From positions 1-64,000 of the forward strand of contig CACJUU010000001.1 in assembly GCA_902596605.1 (NCBI GenBank): a stretch of 64,000 nucleotides of DNA, given 5' to 3'. The notes under the pieces were generated by a model. It did not search any database, was not told the DNA's origin, and saw only the letters and a list, made by a program, of their open reading frames with translations. Every line of letters starts with the position of its first letter. Positions within the stretch are counted from its first letter, which is position 1. Of this stretch, positions 37,744 through 47,437 are shown piece after piece. The position numbers were made by a program, and so were the translations under genes. The DNA comes from an uncultured Alphaproteobacteria bacterium (lineage in GTDB: Bacteria > Pseudomonadota > Alphaproteobacteria > Rhodobacterales > Rhodobacteraceae).

Positions 37744-37775
37744 ACAAACACAAACCCATGATTTCAGTACAAGTA

Positions 37776-38630
37776 TTAGTCTTGATTGATCTTGCCTATA
37801 TATTTTTCCGCAAACTTTATTTTATCTAAATCTAAATCTTCATTGAAGCTGTTGATACCAAACGCCTCAATTAAACTGCGCGTATTTAAATTGCCTTTTG
37901 CACCGGGAGCATAAGGACACCCTCCAAGTCCACCTACTGCGGAGTCAAAGGTTGATAGTCCGTATTTTAGCCCGATTTCGACATTTCTTATAGCCGTATC
38001 CGATGTATCATGGAAATGTCCTGCAAGTTTTTTTTGATTTATCTCGGAACATAGCACCTTTAGAAGTTCCTCTATAGTTTTAGGTGTACCCCTGCCTATT
38101 GTATCTCCTAAGGAAACTTCATAACAACCCATGTCTAGGAGCTGTGACGCAACTTTGAGTACACTCTCTGGAGAAATTTTACCCTCATAGGGGCAGTCAA
38201 CTATACACGATACGTATCCTCTTACTGGCACTTTTTTTTCACGAGCCTTTTTGAAAAGATCTCGGAATCTCGCTAAACTTTCGTCTATTGAGCAATTAAC
38301 ATTTTTTTGAGAAAAAGTCTCTGACGCAGCAGCAAAGACTGCGACCTCATCTACCTTAGCGTGCAATGCATTTTCAAAACCCTTTAGGTTTGGTGTCAAA
38401 GCAGTGTATTTAACACCGTCCCCTCTTATTATTTCCTCAAAAATTTCATTGGTGCCCCTCATCTGAGGAACCCACTTTGCACTCACAAAACTACCGCATT
38501 CTATTTTGCCTATTCCCGTAGTACTCAGGATATTAATTAGTTCAATTTTCTTATTTACTGGAATTTCATTTTTGATGTTTTGCAGACCATCTCTGGGCCC
38601 TACCTCAAAAATGCTTATTGTCTCAACCAT
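37776..38630 (-). CDS. mvaB: Hydroxymethylglutaryl-CoA lyase
   Basis: This enzyme splits HMG-CoA into acetoacetate and acetyl-CoA, the last step of leucine degradation. The 284-residue TIM barrel starts with FEVGPRDGLQNIKNEIP (metal Asp and catalytic Arg). It has the metal-binding His pair in LAGHFHDTSDTA, and the signature GGLGGCPYAPGAKGN carries the catalytic Cys on its flexible loop. It lies 1 bp after mccA in the leucine gene run. Confidence 0.95.
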   Translation of the reverse strand: MVETISIFEVGPRDGLQNIKNEIPVNKKIELINILSTTGIGKIECGSFVSAKWVPQMRGTNEIFEEIIRGDGVKYTALTPNLKGFENALHAKVDEVAVFAAASETFSQKNVNCSIDESLARFRDLFKKAREKKVPVRGYVSCIVDCPYEGKISPESVLKVASQLLDMGCYEVSLGDTIGRGTPKTIEELLKVLCSEINQKKLAGHFHDTSDTAIRNVEIGLKYGLSTFDSAVGGLGGCPYAPGAKGNLNTRSLIEAFGINSFNEDLDLDKIKFAEKYIGKINQD

Positions 38631-38631
38631 C

Positions 38632-40581
38632 TTACTCTATTTCTAAAAGTATCTCACCTTTTTCAATCAAGTCACCTTTTTTATTTTCTAATCCTATAAC
38701 TTTCCCACTTTTAAGCGCAACTAACTTGTACTCCATTTTCATTGCTTCTATGAATACGACTGCTTCATTTTTTGATACCACCTGCCCATTTTTCACCAAA
38801 ATTTTTGCGATACTGCCGGTTATAGGTGCAATAATTTTTCTTTCTTGCCCATCAACTTCATTGCTTTGATATATGTTAGTGATATTTTCAAAAACAAATT
38901 TTATTCCCTCCCTGTATAAATTTAGTATTTTGTCTTTTGCTTGGAAATCAAACCTGATCATTCTTTGGTTTACCTCAAATGAAATATTTGTTTTACTTGA
39001 GCAAACGTTTTCTACCACAAAAATTTCATCTCCAAAATTTACTTGGAATTTTCTTCCATCACTTGAATTAATCTTTATCGGATAGCTTTTTTCTTGCTGT
39101 CTCAACAAAATATTTGCAGTACCAGTTCCCCATAGCCTCCACATTTTATTTTGCAATTGTGCTTCTGCGTTTAAAATAATTAGAGTAGCCGCTACTAAAT
39201 CAGTTGGGTTTGGTGAAAGGTTTTTATATTTTAGAGCCAGATCATCAAGGTCTGTGATTTGGATTATATTCTTACTAAATATTTCGCCATTCAAAATGTA
39301 GCTCAGAAAATCCGTATTTGTTTTAATTCCCTGAACCTTTAATTCTTCTAAACAACCAATAAGCTTGGTCCTAGCTTCATCTCTATCCTTAGCATGCACT
39401 ATAATTTTTCCTAACATTGGATCATAAAATGTACTTACGTAGTCACCAGATCTTACGCCAAAATCAAATCTCCCCTCTTTTGGAAGATTTAAAGCTTGAA
39501 TGAGCCCAGGGCTGGGTAAAAAGTCATTTTTAGGATCCTCTGCATATATTCTGGCCTCTATCGCATGTCCGCTGGGTATAACTTTATCAATATCTATATC
39601 TAGTTTTTTTCCTGCGGCAATGTTGATCTGTAACTCAACAAGATCCACACCTAAAATTTCTTCAGTAACAGGATGCTCGACCTGTAGTCTTGTATTCATT
39701 TCAAGAAAGAAAAAAGGTAAATCGTCCCTATGAGACTGGACATCGACTATGAATTCTATGGTTCCCAAGCTTCGATAATCTATTTTGTTAGCAATATCTA
39801 TTGCTGCCTCATACATTCTTCGTTTTGTTGGTTCGGGAATTGATAAAGATGGAGCTTCTTCTAAAACTTTCTGGTATCTCCTTTGTGATGAACAATCACG
39901 TTCGAGTAGATGTATGCAATTTCCATGATTATCTCTTGCAATTTGAATCTCAATATGTTTTCCGCCTTTGATATATTTTTCAATTATCACCTCGTCGTCT
40001 TTGAAACTACTTCGCGCTTCTCTGGTAACTGCTTCAATAGAGTCTTGGAGATCACTTTCTCGATAAACAACCCTCATTCCTTTACCTCCACCACCGGCCG
40101 CGGCTTTGGCAATAACTGGAAAGCCTATTTCTTTCACTTTATTTTTATTCTCTACAGGTTTTTCCTTATCAACCAAAAAGCCATCAACCAATGGAATATT
40201 AGCTGACGATATAATTTCTTTCGCGTTATTCTTATTACCCATTGCTCTAATTGACTTCCAACTGGGGCCAATAAATTTAATTCCACTTGCCTCGACCTTT
40301 TTTGCAAAAAGATAGTTCTCTGAAAGGAAGCCATAACCAGGGTGTATCGCTTCGATCTTATTTTCCAACGCAATTTCAATAATTCTTTTTATATTTAAAT
40401 AACTTTTTTTTGATTCCGCTTGGCCAATACAAACTGCAACGTCCGCCTCTTTTGTATGCAAAGAATGTTTGTCCGCTTCTGAATAGACCGCATACGTTTT
40501 TATCCCGAGGCGTCTAGCTGACTTAATTAAACGGCAAGCAATTTCTCCTCGATTAGCTATTAAGATACTTTTGAACATCAT
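38632..40581 (-). CDS. mccA: Methylcrotonyl-CoA carboxylase alpha (biotin) subunit
   Basis: This 649-residue protein carries biotin carboxylase and carboxyl carrier domains. ATP-grasp features include ILIANRGEIACRLI at the N terminus, KAAAGGGGKGMRVV, LEERDCSSQRRYQKV-type sequence and FLEMNTRLQVEHPVTE. The biotin attachment site is FIEAMKMEY near residue 617. Its neighbours (mccB, ivd, HMG-CoA lyase) identify the substrate as 3-methylcrotonyl-CoA, not propionyl-CoA. The start overlaps the mccB stop (TAATG); a second ATG follows directly. Confidence 0.93.
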   Translation of the reverse strand: MMFKSILIANRGEIACRLIKSARRLGIKTYAVYSEADKHSLHTKEADVAVCIGQAESKKSYLNIKRIIEIALENKIEAIHPGYGFLSENYLFAKKVEASGIKFIGPSWKSIRAMGNKNNAKEIISSANIPLVDGFLVDKEKPVENKNKVKEIGFPVIAKAAAGGGGKGMRVVYRESDLQDSIEAVTREARSSFKDDEVIIEKYIKGGKHIEIQIARDNHGNCIHLLERDCSSQRRYQKVLEEAPSLSIPEPTKRRMYEAAIDIANKIDYRSLGTIEFIVDVQSHRDDLPFFFLEMNTRLQVEHPVTEEILGVDLVELQINIAAGKKLDIDIDKVIPSGHAIEARIYAEDPKNDFLPSPGLIQALNLPKEGRFDFGVRSGDYVSTFYDPMLGKIIVHAKDRDEARTKLIGCLEELKVQGIKTNTDFLSYILNGEIFSKNIIQITDLDDLALKYKNLSPNPTDLVAATLIILNAEAQLQNKMWRLWGTGTANILLRQQEKSYPIKINSSDGRKFQVNFGDEIFVVENVCSSKTNISFEVNQRMIRFDFQAKDKILNLYREGIKFVFENITNIYQSNEVDGQERKIIAPITGSIAKILVKNGQVVSKNEAVVFIEAMKMEYKLVALKSGKVIGLENKKGDLIEKGEILLEIE

Positions 40582-42182
40582 TACATCCTAAAGACACCGA
40601 ACTTTGTGTCTTGAACAGGTGCATTCATTGCAATTTCGAGAGATAACGCAACGACTTCTCTAGTTTTTCTGGGGTCGATAATTCCATCGTCCCACAAATG
40701 TGCAGACGCGAAAGTAGCTTCAGACTTATGCGCAAACATGTCCAAAATTGGTTTTTTAATGCTATTTATTTCTTTCTCTGAAAGTTTCCTACCCTTTGAT
40801 TTCGCTGCTACAATATTTACTTCTGCCATTACTCCAGCAGCCTGCTCGCCCCCCATGACGGCAACCTTTGCATTAGGCCATGTCCACACAAATCGAGGCC
40901 CAAAAGCTCGACCACACATTCCGTAGTTACCAGCGCCATATGAGCCTCCCACTATAACAGTTATTTTAGGAACATTTGCACAAGATACGGCATGAACAAG
41001 TTTGGCACCATCGCTTGCGATCCCAGTTTGCTCATATTTTTTCCCGACCATAAATCCCGTTATATTTTGTAAAAAAAGTAAGGGTATTTTTCTTTGACAA
41101 CAAAGTTCTATAAAGTGAGCCCCTTTTTTTGAACTCTCAGAAAACAAAACTCCATTATTTCCTATAATACCGACCTCAACTCCACAAACCTGAGCAAAAC
41201 CGCATACGAGTGTTTCTCCATAAGTAGCTTTAAATTCTGAAAATTTGGATCCATCAACAATGCGCCCAATCAAATTGAATATATCGAAGCCTTTCTTTGG
41301 ATCAGAATTCACAAACCCAAGTAGGTCATCCGGATCAAGCATTGGTGGATTATAATTTAAGCGTTTGTATTCCGGAATTGATGATAAATCACTTATAATC
41401 ATTCTGGTTAAAGATATCGCATGCTCATCATTGTCGGCTAAATAATCGGCAACACCTGATAATCTCGCATGAGTGTCTCCACCACCTAGCGTTTCTGCAT
41501 CGACAATTTCACCAGTTGCTTGTTTTAAAAGAGGTGGGCCAGCTAAAAATATTGTGCCCTGGTTCTTCACAATTATTGTTTGATCTGACATAGCAGGCAG
41601 ATATGCCCCACCAGCAGTACACGACCCCATAACAACCGCGATTTGTGGTATACCTCTCGCGCTCATTTGCGCCTGGTTGTAAAATATTCGTCCAAAATGA
41701 TTTTTGTCAGGAAACACGTCATCCCAAGACGGTAGATTTGCACCACCACTATCTACAAGATAAATACATGGGAGATTATTTTCAGCTGCAATTTCCTGTG
41801 CTCTTAGGTGTTTTTTTACAGTCAAAGGATAGTAACTTCCACCCTTCACTGTTGCATCATTACAAATAATCATACAAAGTCTCTTCGAAACGAGCCCAAC
41901 GCCTGCTATCGCACCAGCGGAAGGTACCTCATCTTTATACTCGCCGTTCGCAGCAAAGAGCCCAACTTCCAAAAAAAATGAACCCGTGTCAAGTAGATTT
42001 GCTACTCTGTCTCTTGGCAGCATTTTACCTCTTTTTACATGGCGCGCTTTTGAATTTTCTGAGCCACCTGCTATCAGCCTTTTTGCCAAGCTATCCACTT
42101 TTTCAATGGCTTTCTCCATTGCAGAATAATTTTCTGTGAATTCCTTGGAATTAGTTGGTCTTTCAGACCCGACGTTTTTCAT
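40581..42182 (-). CDS. mccB: Methylcrotonyl-CoA carboxylase beta subunit
   Basis: This carboxyltransferase subunit, 533 residues, moves CO2 from biotin to 3-methylcrotonyl-CoA. The crotonase-like carboxylase motifs are [45 protein letters not shown], the glycine-rich [20 protein letters not shown] and [31 protein letters not shown] is characteristic of MCC beta. It shares 1-bp overlaps with both ivd and mccA. Confidence 0.95.
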   Translation of the reverse strand: MKNVGSERPTNSKEFTENYSAMEKAIEKVDSLAKRLIAGGSENSKARHVKRGKMLPRDRVANLLDTGSFFLEVGLFAANGEYKDEVPSAGAIAGVGLVSKRLCMIICNDATVKGGSYYPLTVKKHLRAQEIAAENNLPCIYLVDSGGANLPSWDDVFPDKNHFGRIFYNQAQMSARGIPQIAVVMGSCTAGGAYLPAMSDQTIIVKNQGTIFLAGPPLLKQATGEIVDAETLGGGDTHARLSGVADYLADNDEHAISLTRMIISDLSSIPEYKRLNYNPPMLDPDDLLGFVNSDPKKGFDIFNLIGRIVDGSKFSEFKATYGETLVCGFAQVCGVEVGIIGNNGVLFSESSKKGAHFIELCCQRKIPLLFLQNITGFMVGKKYEQTGIASDGAKLVHAVSCANVPKITVIVGGSYGAGNYGMCGRAFGPRFVWTWPNAKVAVMGGEQAAGVMAEVNIVAAKSKGRKLSEKEINSIKKPILDMFAHKSEATFASAHLWDDGIIDPRKTREVVALSLEIAMNAPVQDTKFGVFRM

Positions 42183-43351
42183 TAGCTTAGCTTTGTTTCT
42201 TCAAATAACTCTCTTCCAATAAGCATACGTCTAATTTCTGAAGTACCCGCGCCGATCTCATAGAGTTTTGCATCACGTAGAAGTCTGCCTGTGGGATAAT
42301 CATTAATATACCCGTTCCCACCAAGACATTGGATTGCATCTAGTGCTATTTGGGTTGCTTTCTCAGCCGCATAAAGTATACACCCAGCTGAGTCTTTTCT
42401 CGTAGTTTGTCCTTCATCACATGCTCTTGCTACAGAATAGACATATGATCTGCATGCATTCATGGTAGTGTACATATCAGCGATCTTTCCCTGCATTAAT
42501 TGGAACGTACCGATAGGTTTACCAAATTGTTCTCTTTCGTGGATATAAGGCACTACCACATCCATCGCACCAGCCATTATTCCAACCGGACCCGCTGCTA
42601 AAACTACTCTTTCATAATCAAGTCCAGACATAAGAACATTTACACCCTTCCCCTCTTCACCGAGGACGTTTTCATAGGGAACTTCGCAATTTTCAAAAAT
42701 TAACTCTGACGTGTTCGATCCACGCATACCTAGCTTATCCAGCTTCTTTCCAGTGCAAAAACCTTGCATATCTTTCTCTATGAGAAAAGCTGTTATGCCT
42801 TTAGGGCCTGCCGAGACATCCGTTTTTGCATATACAACAAGCGTATCGGCGTCAGGCCCATTAGTAATCCACATTTTTGATCCATTTAGTAAATAATAAT
42901 CATTTCGTTTTTCTGCCTTTAGCTTCATTGAAACAACATCAGAGCCCGCACTTGGTTCCGACATCGCAAGCGATCCTATATGCTCACCACTTATTAATTT
43001 CGGCAAATATTTATTCTTTTGTCGCTCGTTTCCCCATCTATAAATCTGGTTTATACACAAATTTGAGTGCGCTCCATATGACATTCCTATTGCCGCATTG
43101 GCTCTACTGATTTCTTCAACCGCTACACAATGAGCAAGATAACCCATATCGACACCGCCAAACTCTTCAGAGATTGTTATTCCATGCAAGCCCAAATTTC
43201 CCATCATCTCCCAAAGCTCCATGGGAAAGTCGTTGGACCTATCTACCTCTGCAGACTTTGGAGCAATTTCTTCTAGCGCAAACTTCCTAACGGTTTCTCT
43301 GAGCGCATCTATATCTTCCCCTAAGCCAAAATCCATGGTTGCATTAAACAT
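42182..43351 (-). CDS. ivd: Isovaleryl-CoA dehydrogenase
   Basis: This acyl-CoA dehydrogenase makes 3-methylcrotonyl-CoA from isovaleryl-CoA, passing electrons to ETF. The 389-residue protein has [35 protein letters not shown] (signature), [30 protein letters not shown] with the catalytic Glu of the IVD type (YERVV), [13 protein letters not shown] and the C-terminal [19 protein letters not shown]. It is directly coupled to mccB. Confidence 0.93.
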   Translation of the reverse strand: MFNATMDFGLGEDIDALRETVRKFALEEIAPKSAEVDRSNDFPMELWEMMGNLGLHGITISEEFGGVDMGYLAHCVAVEEISRANAAIGMSYGAHSNLCINQIYRWGNERQKNKYLPKLISGEHIGSLAMSEPSAGSDVVSMKLKAEKRNDYYLLNGSKMWITNGPDADTLVVYAKTDVSAGPKGITAFLIEKDMQGFCTGKKLDKLGMRGSNTSELIFENCEVPYENVLGEEGKGVNVLMSGLDYERVVLAAGPVGIMAGAMDVVVPYIHEREQFGKPIGTFQLMQGKIADMYTTMNACRSYVYSVARACDEGQTTRKDSAGCILYAAEKATQIALDAIQCLGGNGYINDYPTGRLLRDAKLYEIGAGTSEIRRMLIGRELFEETKLS

Positions 43352-43365
43352 CTTTATACAATCCT

Positions 43366-44136
43366 CTACTTTGGTGCCATACGGATTGCACCATCTAATC
43401 GAATTGTCTCTCCGTTAAGCATACAATTTTGAACTATCTGAACACTCAAATCAGCAAATTCTGAAGGTGACCCCAGTCTAGGGGGAAAGGGTACCGATTT
43501 ACCCAAAGCATCCTGAACATCCTCGGGTAAACTACGTAACATAGGCGTACTAAAGAGGCCCGGTGCAATCGTAACGACCCTAATGCCATTTTGCGCTAAA
43601 TCACGCGCCATTGGTAATGTCATTCCAACTACGCCACCTTTGGAGGCTGAGTAAGCAATCTGTCCAATTTGACCATCAAATGCAGCAACCGATGCTGTAT
43701 TAATTATAACGCCTTTTTCTTGATCATCGCTTATCACGGCATTCCGCTCTGACATCCCTAGAGCACTTTGGGACGCAACATTAAACGTACCAATTAGATT
43801 TATACGTATTGTTTTATCAAATAATTCGAATTGATGGTTTCGACCCTTTGAAACCGTTTTTTGAGAAAACCCAATACCGGCACAATTCACGCAAACACTT
43901 TCCTGTCCAATACTCCCTCTTATTGAACTAAGACCGTCTGCTACTGATTTAGGGTCGGACACATCGACCTTCTCAAAAGTAACTCCATGTTGACTCGCAA
44001 CTTTTAACCCTTCCTCTTCATTCATATCAAAGACTGCCACTTTTGCTCCGAGATAAACAAATTTTTCGACGACCGCCAACCCTAATCCGGATGCTCCCCC
44101 AGTAACTAATACTCCTGTCTCCGCTGAAATTTTCAT
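43366..44136 (-). CDS. SDR-family dehydrogenase, HSD17B10/3-hydroxyacyl-CoA dehydrogenase type 2-like
   Basis: This 256-residue short-chain dehydrogenase has the NAD motif [15 protein letters not shown], the NAG-type CVNCAGIG, the catalytic Ser in [15 protein letters not shown] and YSASK, then [45 protein letters not shown] and [13 protein letters not shown] match the type-2 3-hydroxyacyl-CoA dehydrogenases. Those act on 2-methyl-3-hydroxybutyryl-CoA (isoleucine path). It overlaps the thiolase by 4 bp, which suits thiolysis as the next step. Confidence 0.85.
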   Translation of the reverse strand: MKISAETGVLVTGGASGLGLAVVEKFVYLGAKVAVFDMNEEEGLKVASQHGVTFEKVDVSDPKSVADGLSSIRGSIGQESVCVNCAGIGFSQKTVSKGRNHQFELFDKTIRINLIGTFNVASQSALGMSERNAVISDDQEKGVIINTASVAAFDGQIGQIAYSASKGGVVGMTLPMARDLAQNGIRVVTIAPGLFSTPMLRSLPEDVQDALGKSVPFPPRLGSPSEFADLSVQIVQNCMLNGETIRLDGAIRMAPK

Positions 44137-45311
44137 GGTCTTTCTATAGCCATTGCTAGGCCCTCGCCACCGCCTAAACAGATGGCAGCGACACCTTTTT
44201 TCAAATTTCTTTTTTCTAAGGCATTTAGAAGAGTTACTAGAATTCTAGCCCCCGAAGCTCCTATTGGATGTCCTAAGGCGCAAGCTCCACCATTAACATT
44301 TATCTTTTCTCTTGGAATATTTAGCTCCTTCATAAAACCCATAGGGACAACTGCGAAAGCTTCATTTACTTCCCACAAATCAACTTCATCTGTTGACCAT
44401 CCTATTCTTTCTAACAACTTCTTAGCAGCTGGAATAGGTGCTGTGGTAAACATACCAGGTTGATGGGCGTGGACAGTATGCCCTAAAATAATAGCTCTTA
44501 CAGGAAGCGAAAGCTCGTTAGCTCTTTCCTCAGAACTAATCAATAGTGCAGCAGCACCATCCGAAATTGAGGAGGAATTAGCTGCTGTAACTGTCCCGTC
44601 TTTTTTGAACGCAGGCTTTAAATTTGGAATTTTTTCAGGTTGTGCATTCCTAGGTTGCTCATCCTCTGTAATCGTTATATCACCTTTTCTTGTTTTGATA
44701 GTCACTGGTGAAATTTCCTTATCAAAAGCATTTTCTTTTTGAGCACTGAGAGCATTATTTAACGAGCCGATAGCATAATCATCTTGCTGCTCTCTCGTGA
44801 ATTGAAATAACTCAGCTGTGTCTTCTGCAAATGTGCCCATTAATCTTCCAGGCTCATAAGCGTCTTCCAATCCGTCTAGGAACATATGGTCATACATTTG
44901 GTGATGACCAACTCGCGCACCAGCTCTCATTTTTGGAGACAGATAAGGAGCGTTAGTCATGCTCTCCATTCCTCCCGCTGCAACCAAGTCGCTGGTACCA
45001 GCCTTAATCTGATCGTGCGCATAGATAACAGACTTAAGACCGGATCCACACATTTTATTCAAGGTAACAGCCGGCACATTTTCTGAAAGACCCGCTTTAA
45101 AGGATGCTTGTCTAGCTGGAGCTTGCCCTTGACCTGCCGACAAAACATTTCCCATTATGACTTCATCTATATTTTCATTTTTTACACCAGCATTTTCTAT
45201 TGCGCCTTTAATTGCACTACCGCCCAATTCGGGCGCCGTTGCCTGGCTCATTTCTCCATGAAAGCCTCCCATTGGCGTTCTTGAAGCCCCAACAATAACT
45301 ACTTTTTTCAT
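44133..45311 (-). CDS. Acetyl-CoA acetyltransferase (thiolase)
   Basis: This 392-residue thiolase has its nucleophilic Cys in LNKMCGSGLKSVIYA (about residue 88). His lies in VNEAFAVVPMGF, and the second Cys/His region is GGACALGHPIGASGARI, followed by AAICLGGGEGLAMAIE. It would cleave acetoacetyl-CoA or 2-methylacetoacetyl-CoA produced by leucine and isoleucine breakdown. Acetoacetate released by the carnitine operon could also reach it after CoA activation. It lies 12 bp after the PaaK-like gene. Confidence 0.92.
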   Translation of the reverse strand: MKKVVIVGASRTPMGGFHGEMSQATAPELGGSAIKGAIENAGVKNENIDEVIMGNVLSAGQGQAPARQASFKAGLSENVPAVTLNKMCGSGLKSVIYAHDQIKAGTSDLVAAGGMESMTNAPYLSPKMRAGARVGHHQMYDHMFLDGLEDAYEPGRLMGTFAEDTAELFQFTREQQDDYAIGSLNNALSAQKENAFDKEISPVTIKTRKGDITITEDEQPRNAQPEKIPNLKPAFKKDGTVTAANSSSISDGAAALLISSEERANELSLPVRAIILGHTVHAHQPGMFTTAPIPAAKKLLERIGWSTDEVDLWEVNEAFAVVPMGFMKELNIPREKINVNGGACALGHPIGASGARILVTLLNALEKRNLKKGVAAICLGGGEGLAMAIERP

Positions 45312-45323
45312 GTAACCCCCTAT

Positions 45324-46550
45324 CTAATCAAATGTTCTCTGGTCGTCTATTACCTTTCCATCATTGGGAAGAGTGCCTGGCGACATAATTTGCACTTCAC
45401 CTTTGAGTTTAAGTATTTCTTTTACAATAGAATCATAGTCCTTATTTGTTTCTCCTTCAATCTCTAAAAGAACTGACATAACATCATTATTATCGCTTCG
45501 GCTAACATTGACCCTAGCCTTTTTTATTTCTGGAGATCTTGCGACTAAATCAGCTACTTGTTCAGGTCTCACAAACATTCCTTTAATTTTTGTTGTTTGA
45601 TCTGCTCTTCCGCGCCAACCCACGATTCGAACATTTGTACGGCCACACTCACTTTTTCCAGGAGCAACAGCCGACAAGTCGCCTGTTGCAAACCTTATCA
45701 AGGGATAATCCGGGTTCAATGATGTAACTAGCACCTCACCAATTTCACCGTCTGCAACAGGATTACCTGTACCTGGTGTAACTACTTCAACGATTACACC
45801 TTCATCAACAATCATTGGGGCGTCCGGTAACGTCTCATATGCAACATTACCTAAATCTGCTGTCCCATAGTTTTGCAAACACATTATGCCTCTATCCTTG
45901 TAATTTTGCCTTGTTTTTGGGAAAAGAGGCCCACCCCCTACCAAAGCTTTTTTGATTTTGGAAAGGTCTAATCCCAGCTCATCTCCCTTGTCAAAAATTA
46001 TTTGCAAAAAATCTGGTACGCCAATATACGCCGTGACACCAATCTCACTAGCAGCCCGGGCTTGTAATTCCGTTTGTCCAGTCCCTGCTGGAAATACTGT
46101 TGCACCTACCGCCAAAATACCTTGTTCACTTAACATGCCAGCAGGCGTGAAATGATAAGAGAAACAGTTCTGCACAATGTCGCCTTTTCCTATTCCTGCA
46201 GCATTCAATGCTCTAGCGGATCGCCACCAATCTTTTTTTACCATGCCAGGCTCGTAAATTGGTCCGGGTGACTGAAAGATCTGATTAAAATCATGCACAG
46301 TTCCGGCAATTAAACCGCCCAATGGAGGATTTTCTCCCTGTAATCGTACAAGTTCACTTTTTCTTAACACTGGTAATGTTTTTAGATTGTCTATTGATAC
46401 AATGTCTTGATGATGTACATCGGCCAGTATTTTGCCAAACGCCTCGGATTTCTCTTTAGCGTTTTGTATTTGAGAAGGCAGTTGCTTAGATAAATCAGTT
46501 GTTCTTTCGTCGTGAGATCGTGTTTCTAAATTATCGTAATATTCAGTCAT
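45324..46550 (-). CDS. Phenylacetate-CoA ligase family protein (PaaK-like)
   Basis: This 408-residue adenylate-forming enzyme of the PaaK family has RKSELVRLQGENPPLGGL, a region around IFQSPGPIYEPG, CFSYHFTPAGMLSEQG and the adenylation motif QNYGTADLGNVAYE. Also present are RFATGDLSAV and, near the C terminus, GRADQTTKIKGMFVRPEQV. PaaK itself makes phenylacetyl-CoA, but paralogues beside branched-chain-type ABC transporters have other, mostly untested, carboxylate substrates. It lies between livF (7 bp) and the thiolase. Confidence 0.85.
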   Translation of the reverse strand: MTEYYDNLETRSHDERTTDLSKQLPSQIQNAKEKSEAFGKILADVHHQDIVSIDNLKTLPVLRKSELVRLQGENPPLGGLIAGTVHDFNQIFQSPGPIYEPGMVKKDWWRSARALNAAGIGKGDIVQNCFSYHFTPAGMLSEQGILAVGATVFPAGTGQTELQARAASEIGVTAYIGVPDFLQIIFDKGDELGLDLSKIKKALVGGGPLFPKTRQNYKDRGIMCLQNYGTADLGNVAYETLPDAPMIVDEGVIVEVVTPGTGNPVADGEIGEVLVTSLNPDYPLIRFATGDLSAVAPGKSECGRTNVRIVGWRGRADQTTKIKGMFVRPEQVADLVARSPEIKKARVNVSRSDNNDVMSVLLEIEGETNKDYDSIVKEILKLKGEVQIMSPGTLPNDGKVIDDQRTFD

Positions 46551-46557
46551 AAAAGCC

Positions 46558-47376
46558 TTATAGCCACCTCTTTCTGCGCCGATACGAACGAGTTTCTTTA
46601 AATGAGCTACGACCCTCTTCTGACATCCCCAAATAAAATTCTTTTACATCAGGGTTTTCTCGCAGTTCTTTGGCTGGACCGTCCATGACAACTCTTCCAC
46701 TTTCTAAGATGTAGCCTTTATGCGCATATTTTAGTGCTACGTTTGTATTCTGTTCTGCTAACAGAAAGGATACATTTTCTTTCTCATTCAATTGCTTAAC
46801 AATTTCAAAAATTTCCTCTACGAGCTGTGGTGCAAGTCCCATACTTGGCTCATCTAGAAGAATGGTTTCTGGAACCGACATAAGAGCTCTACCAATAGCT
46901 GTCATCTGCTGTTCACCACCAGAAGTGTAGCCCGCTAATGACTTACGTCTTTCTCTTAACCTTGGAAAATAGTTATACACTAACTCCAAGCTTTCTTGAG
47001 TCTCAGCTCGTCCACCCTTTCTAGTGTACGCACCTGTCAACAAGTTCTCTTCAACCGTTAAGTGCTCAAAACAGTGCCTTCCTTCCATGACCTGAATAAC
47101 ACCCCTTCTAACCATGTCAGCGGGATTAAGATCCTTTATGTTATCACCATTGTAGGCGATAGAACCTTTTGTTACCTCTCCCCTCTCCGAACGCAGTAAA
47201 TTTGAGATCGATTTGAGAGTTGTGCTTTTGCCAGCACCGTTACCACCTAAAAGAGCTGTAATTCCACCTTTGTCAACGGAAAGGCTAACCCCTCTTAAAA
47301 CGAGTATAATATTGTTGTAAACAACCTCGATATTACTGACATCGAGAACTGTTTCTGTGTTTTTTTCATCAAACAT
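46558..47376 (-). CDS. livF: ABC transporter ATP-binding protein, LivF type
   Basis: This is one of two ATPases of a branched-chain amino acid-type (HAAT) importer, 272 residues. Walker A is GGNGAGKST, the signature is YTSGGEQQMTAIGRALMS, Walker B is TILLDEPSMGLAP, and the switch region is FLLAEQN. Its C-terminal extension (GRSSFKETRSYRRRKRWL) is longer and more basic than usual. It follows the binding-protein gene but is separated from it by a strong hairpin terminator, so it is probably expressed at a lower level. Confidence 0.9.
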   Translation of the reverse strand: MFDEKNTETVLDVSNIEVVYNNIILVLRGVSLSVDKGGITALLGGNGAGKSTTLKSISNLLRSERGEVTKGSIAYNGDNIKDLNPADMVRRGVIQVMEGRHCFEHLTVEENLLTGAYTRKGGRAETQESLELVYNYFPRLRERRKSLAGYTSGGEQQMTAIGRALMSVPETILLDEPSMGLAPQLVEEIFEIVKQLNEKENVSFLLAEQNTNVALKYAHKGYILESGRVVMDGPAKELRENPDVKEFYLGMSEEGRSSFKETRSYRRRKRWL

Positions 47377-47394
47377 TTTGTGCCTTTTTTAAAA

Positions 47395-47427
47395 AAGAGA
47401 CCCACCATTTCGAATAGTGGGTCTCTT
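47395..47427 (-). terminator. Rho-independent terminator/attenuator after the substrate-binding-protein gene
   Basis: On the minus strand, an 11-bp perfect stem (AAGAGACCCAC with GTGGGTCTCTT, 47395-47405 and 47417-47427) is extended by an ATT/AAT pair around a small loop. It is followed by a T-run read from the A-run at 47391-47396. It starts 11 bp after the livK stop and precedes livF by 19 bp. It would stop most transcripts after livK, allowing more binding protein than ATPase. Confidence 0.85.
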
Positions 47428-47437
47428 AATTTTTTAT

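Noticed and set aside
38632-42182. Propionyl-CoA or acetyl-CoA carboxylase as an alternative for the biotin carboxylase and carboxyltransferase pair
   Set aside because: Neighbouring isovaleryl-CoA dehydrogenase and HMG-CoA lyase and the carboxyltransferase signature point to methylcrotonyl-CoA.
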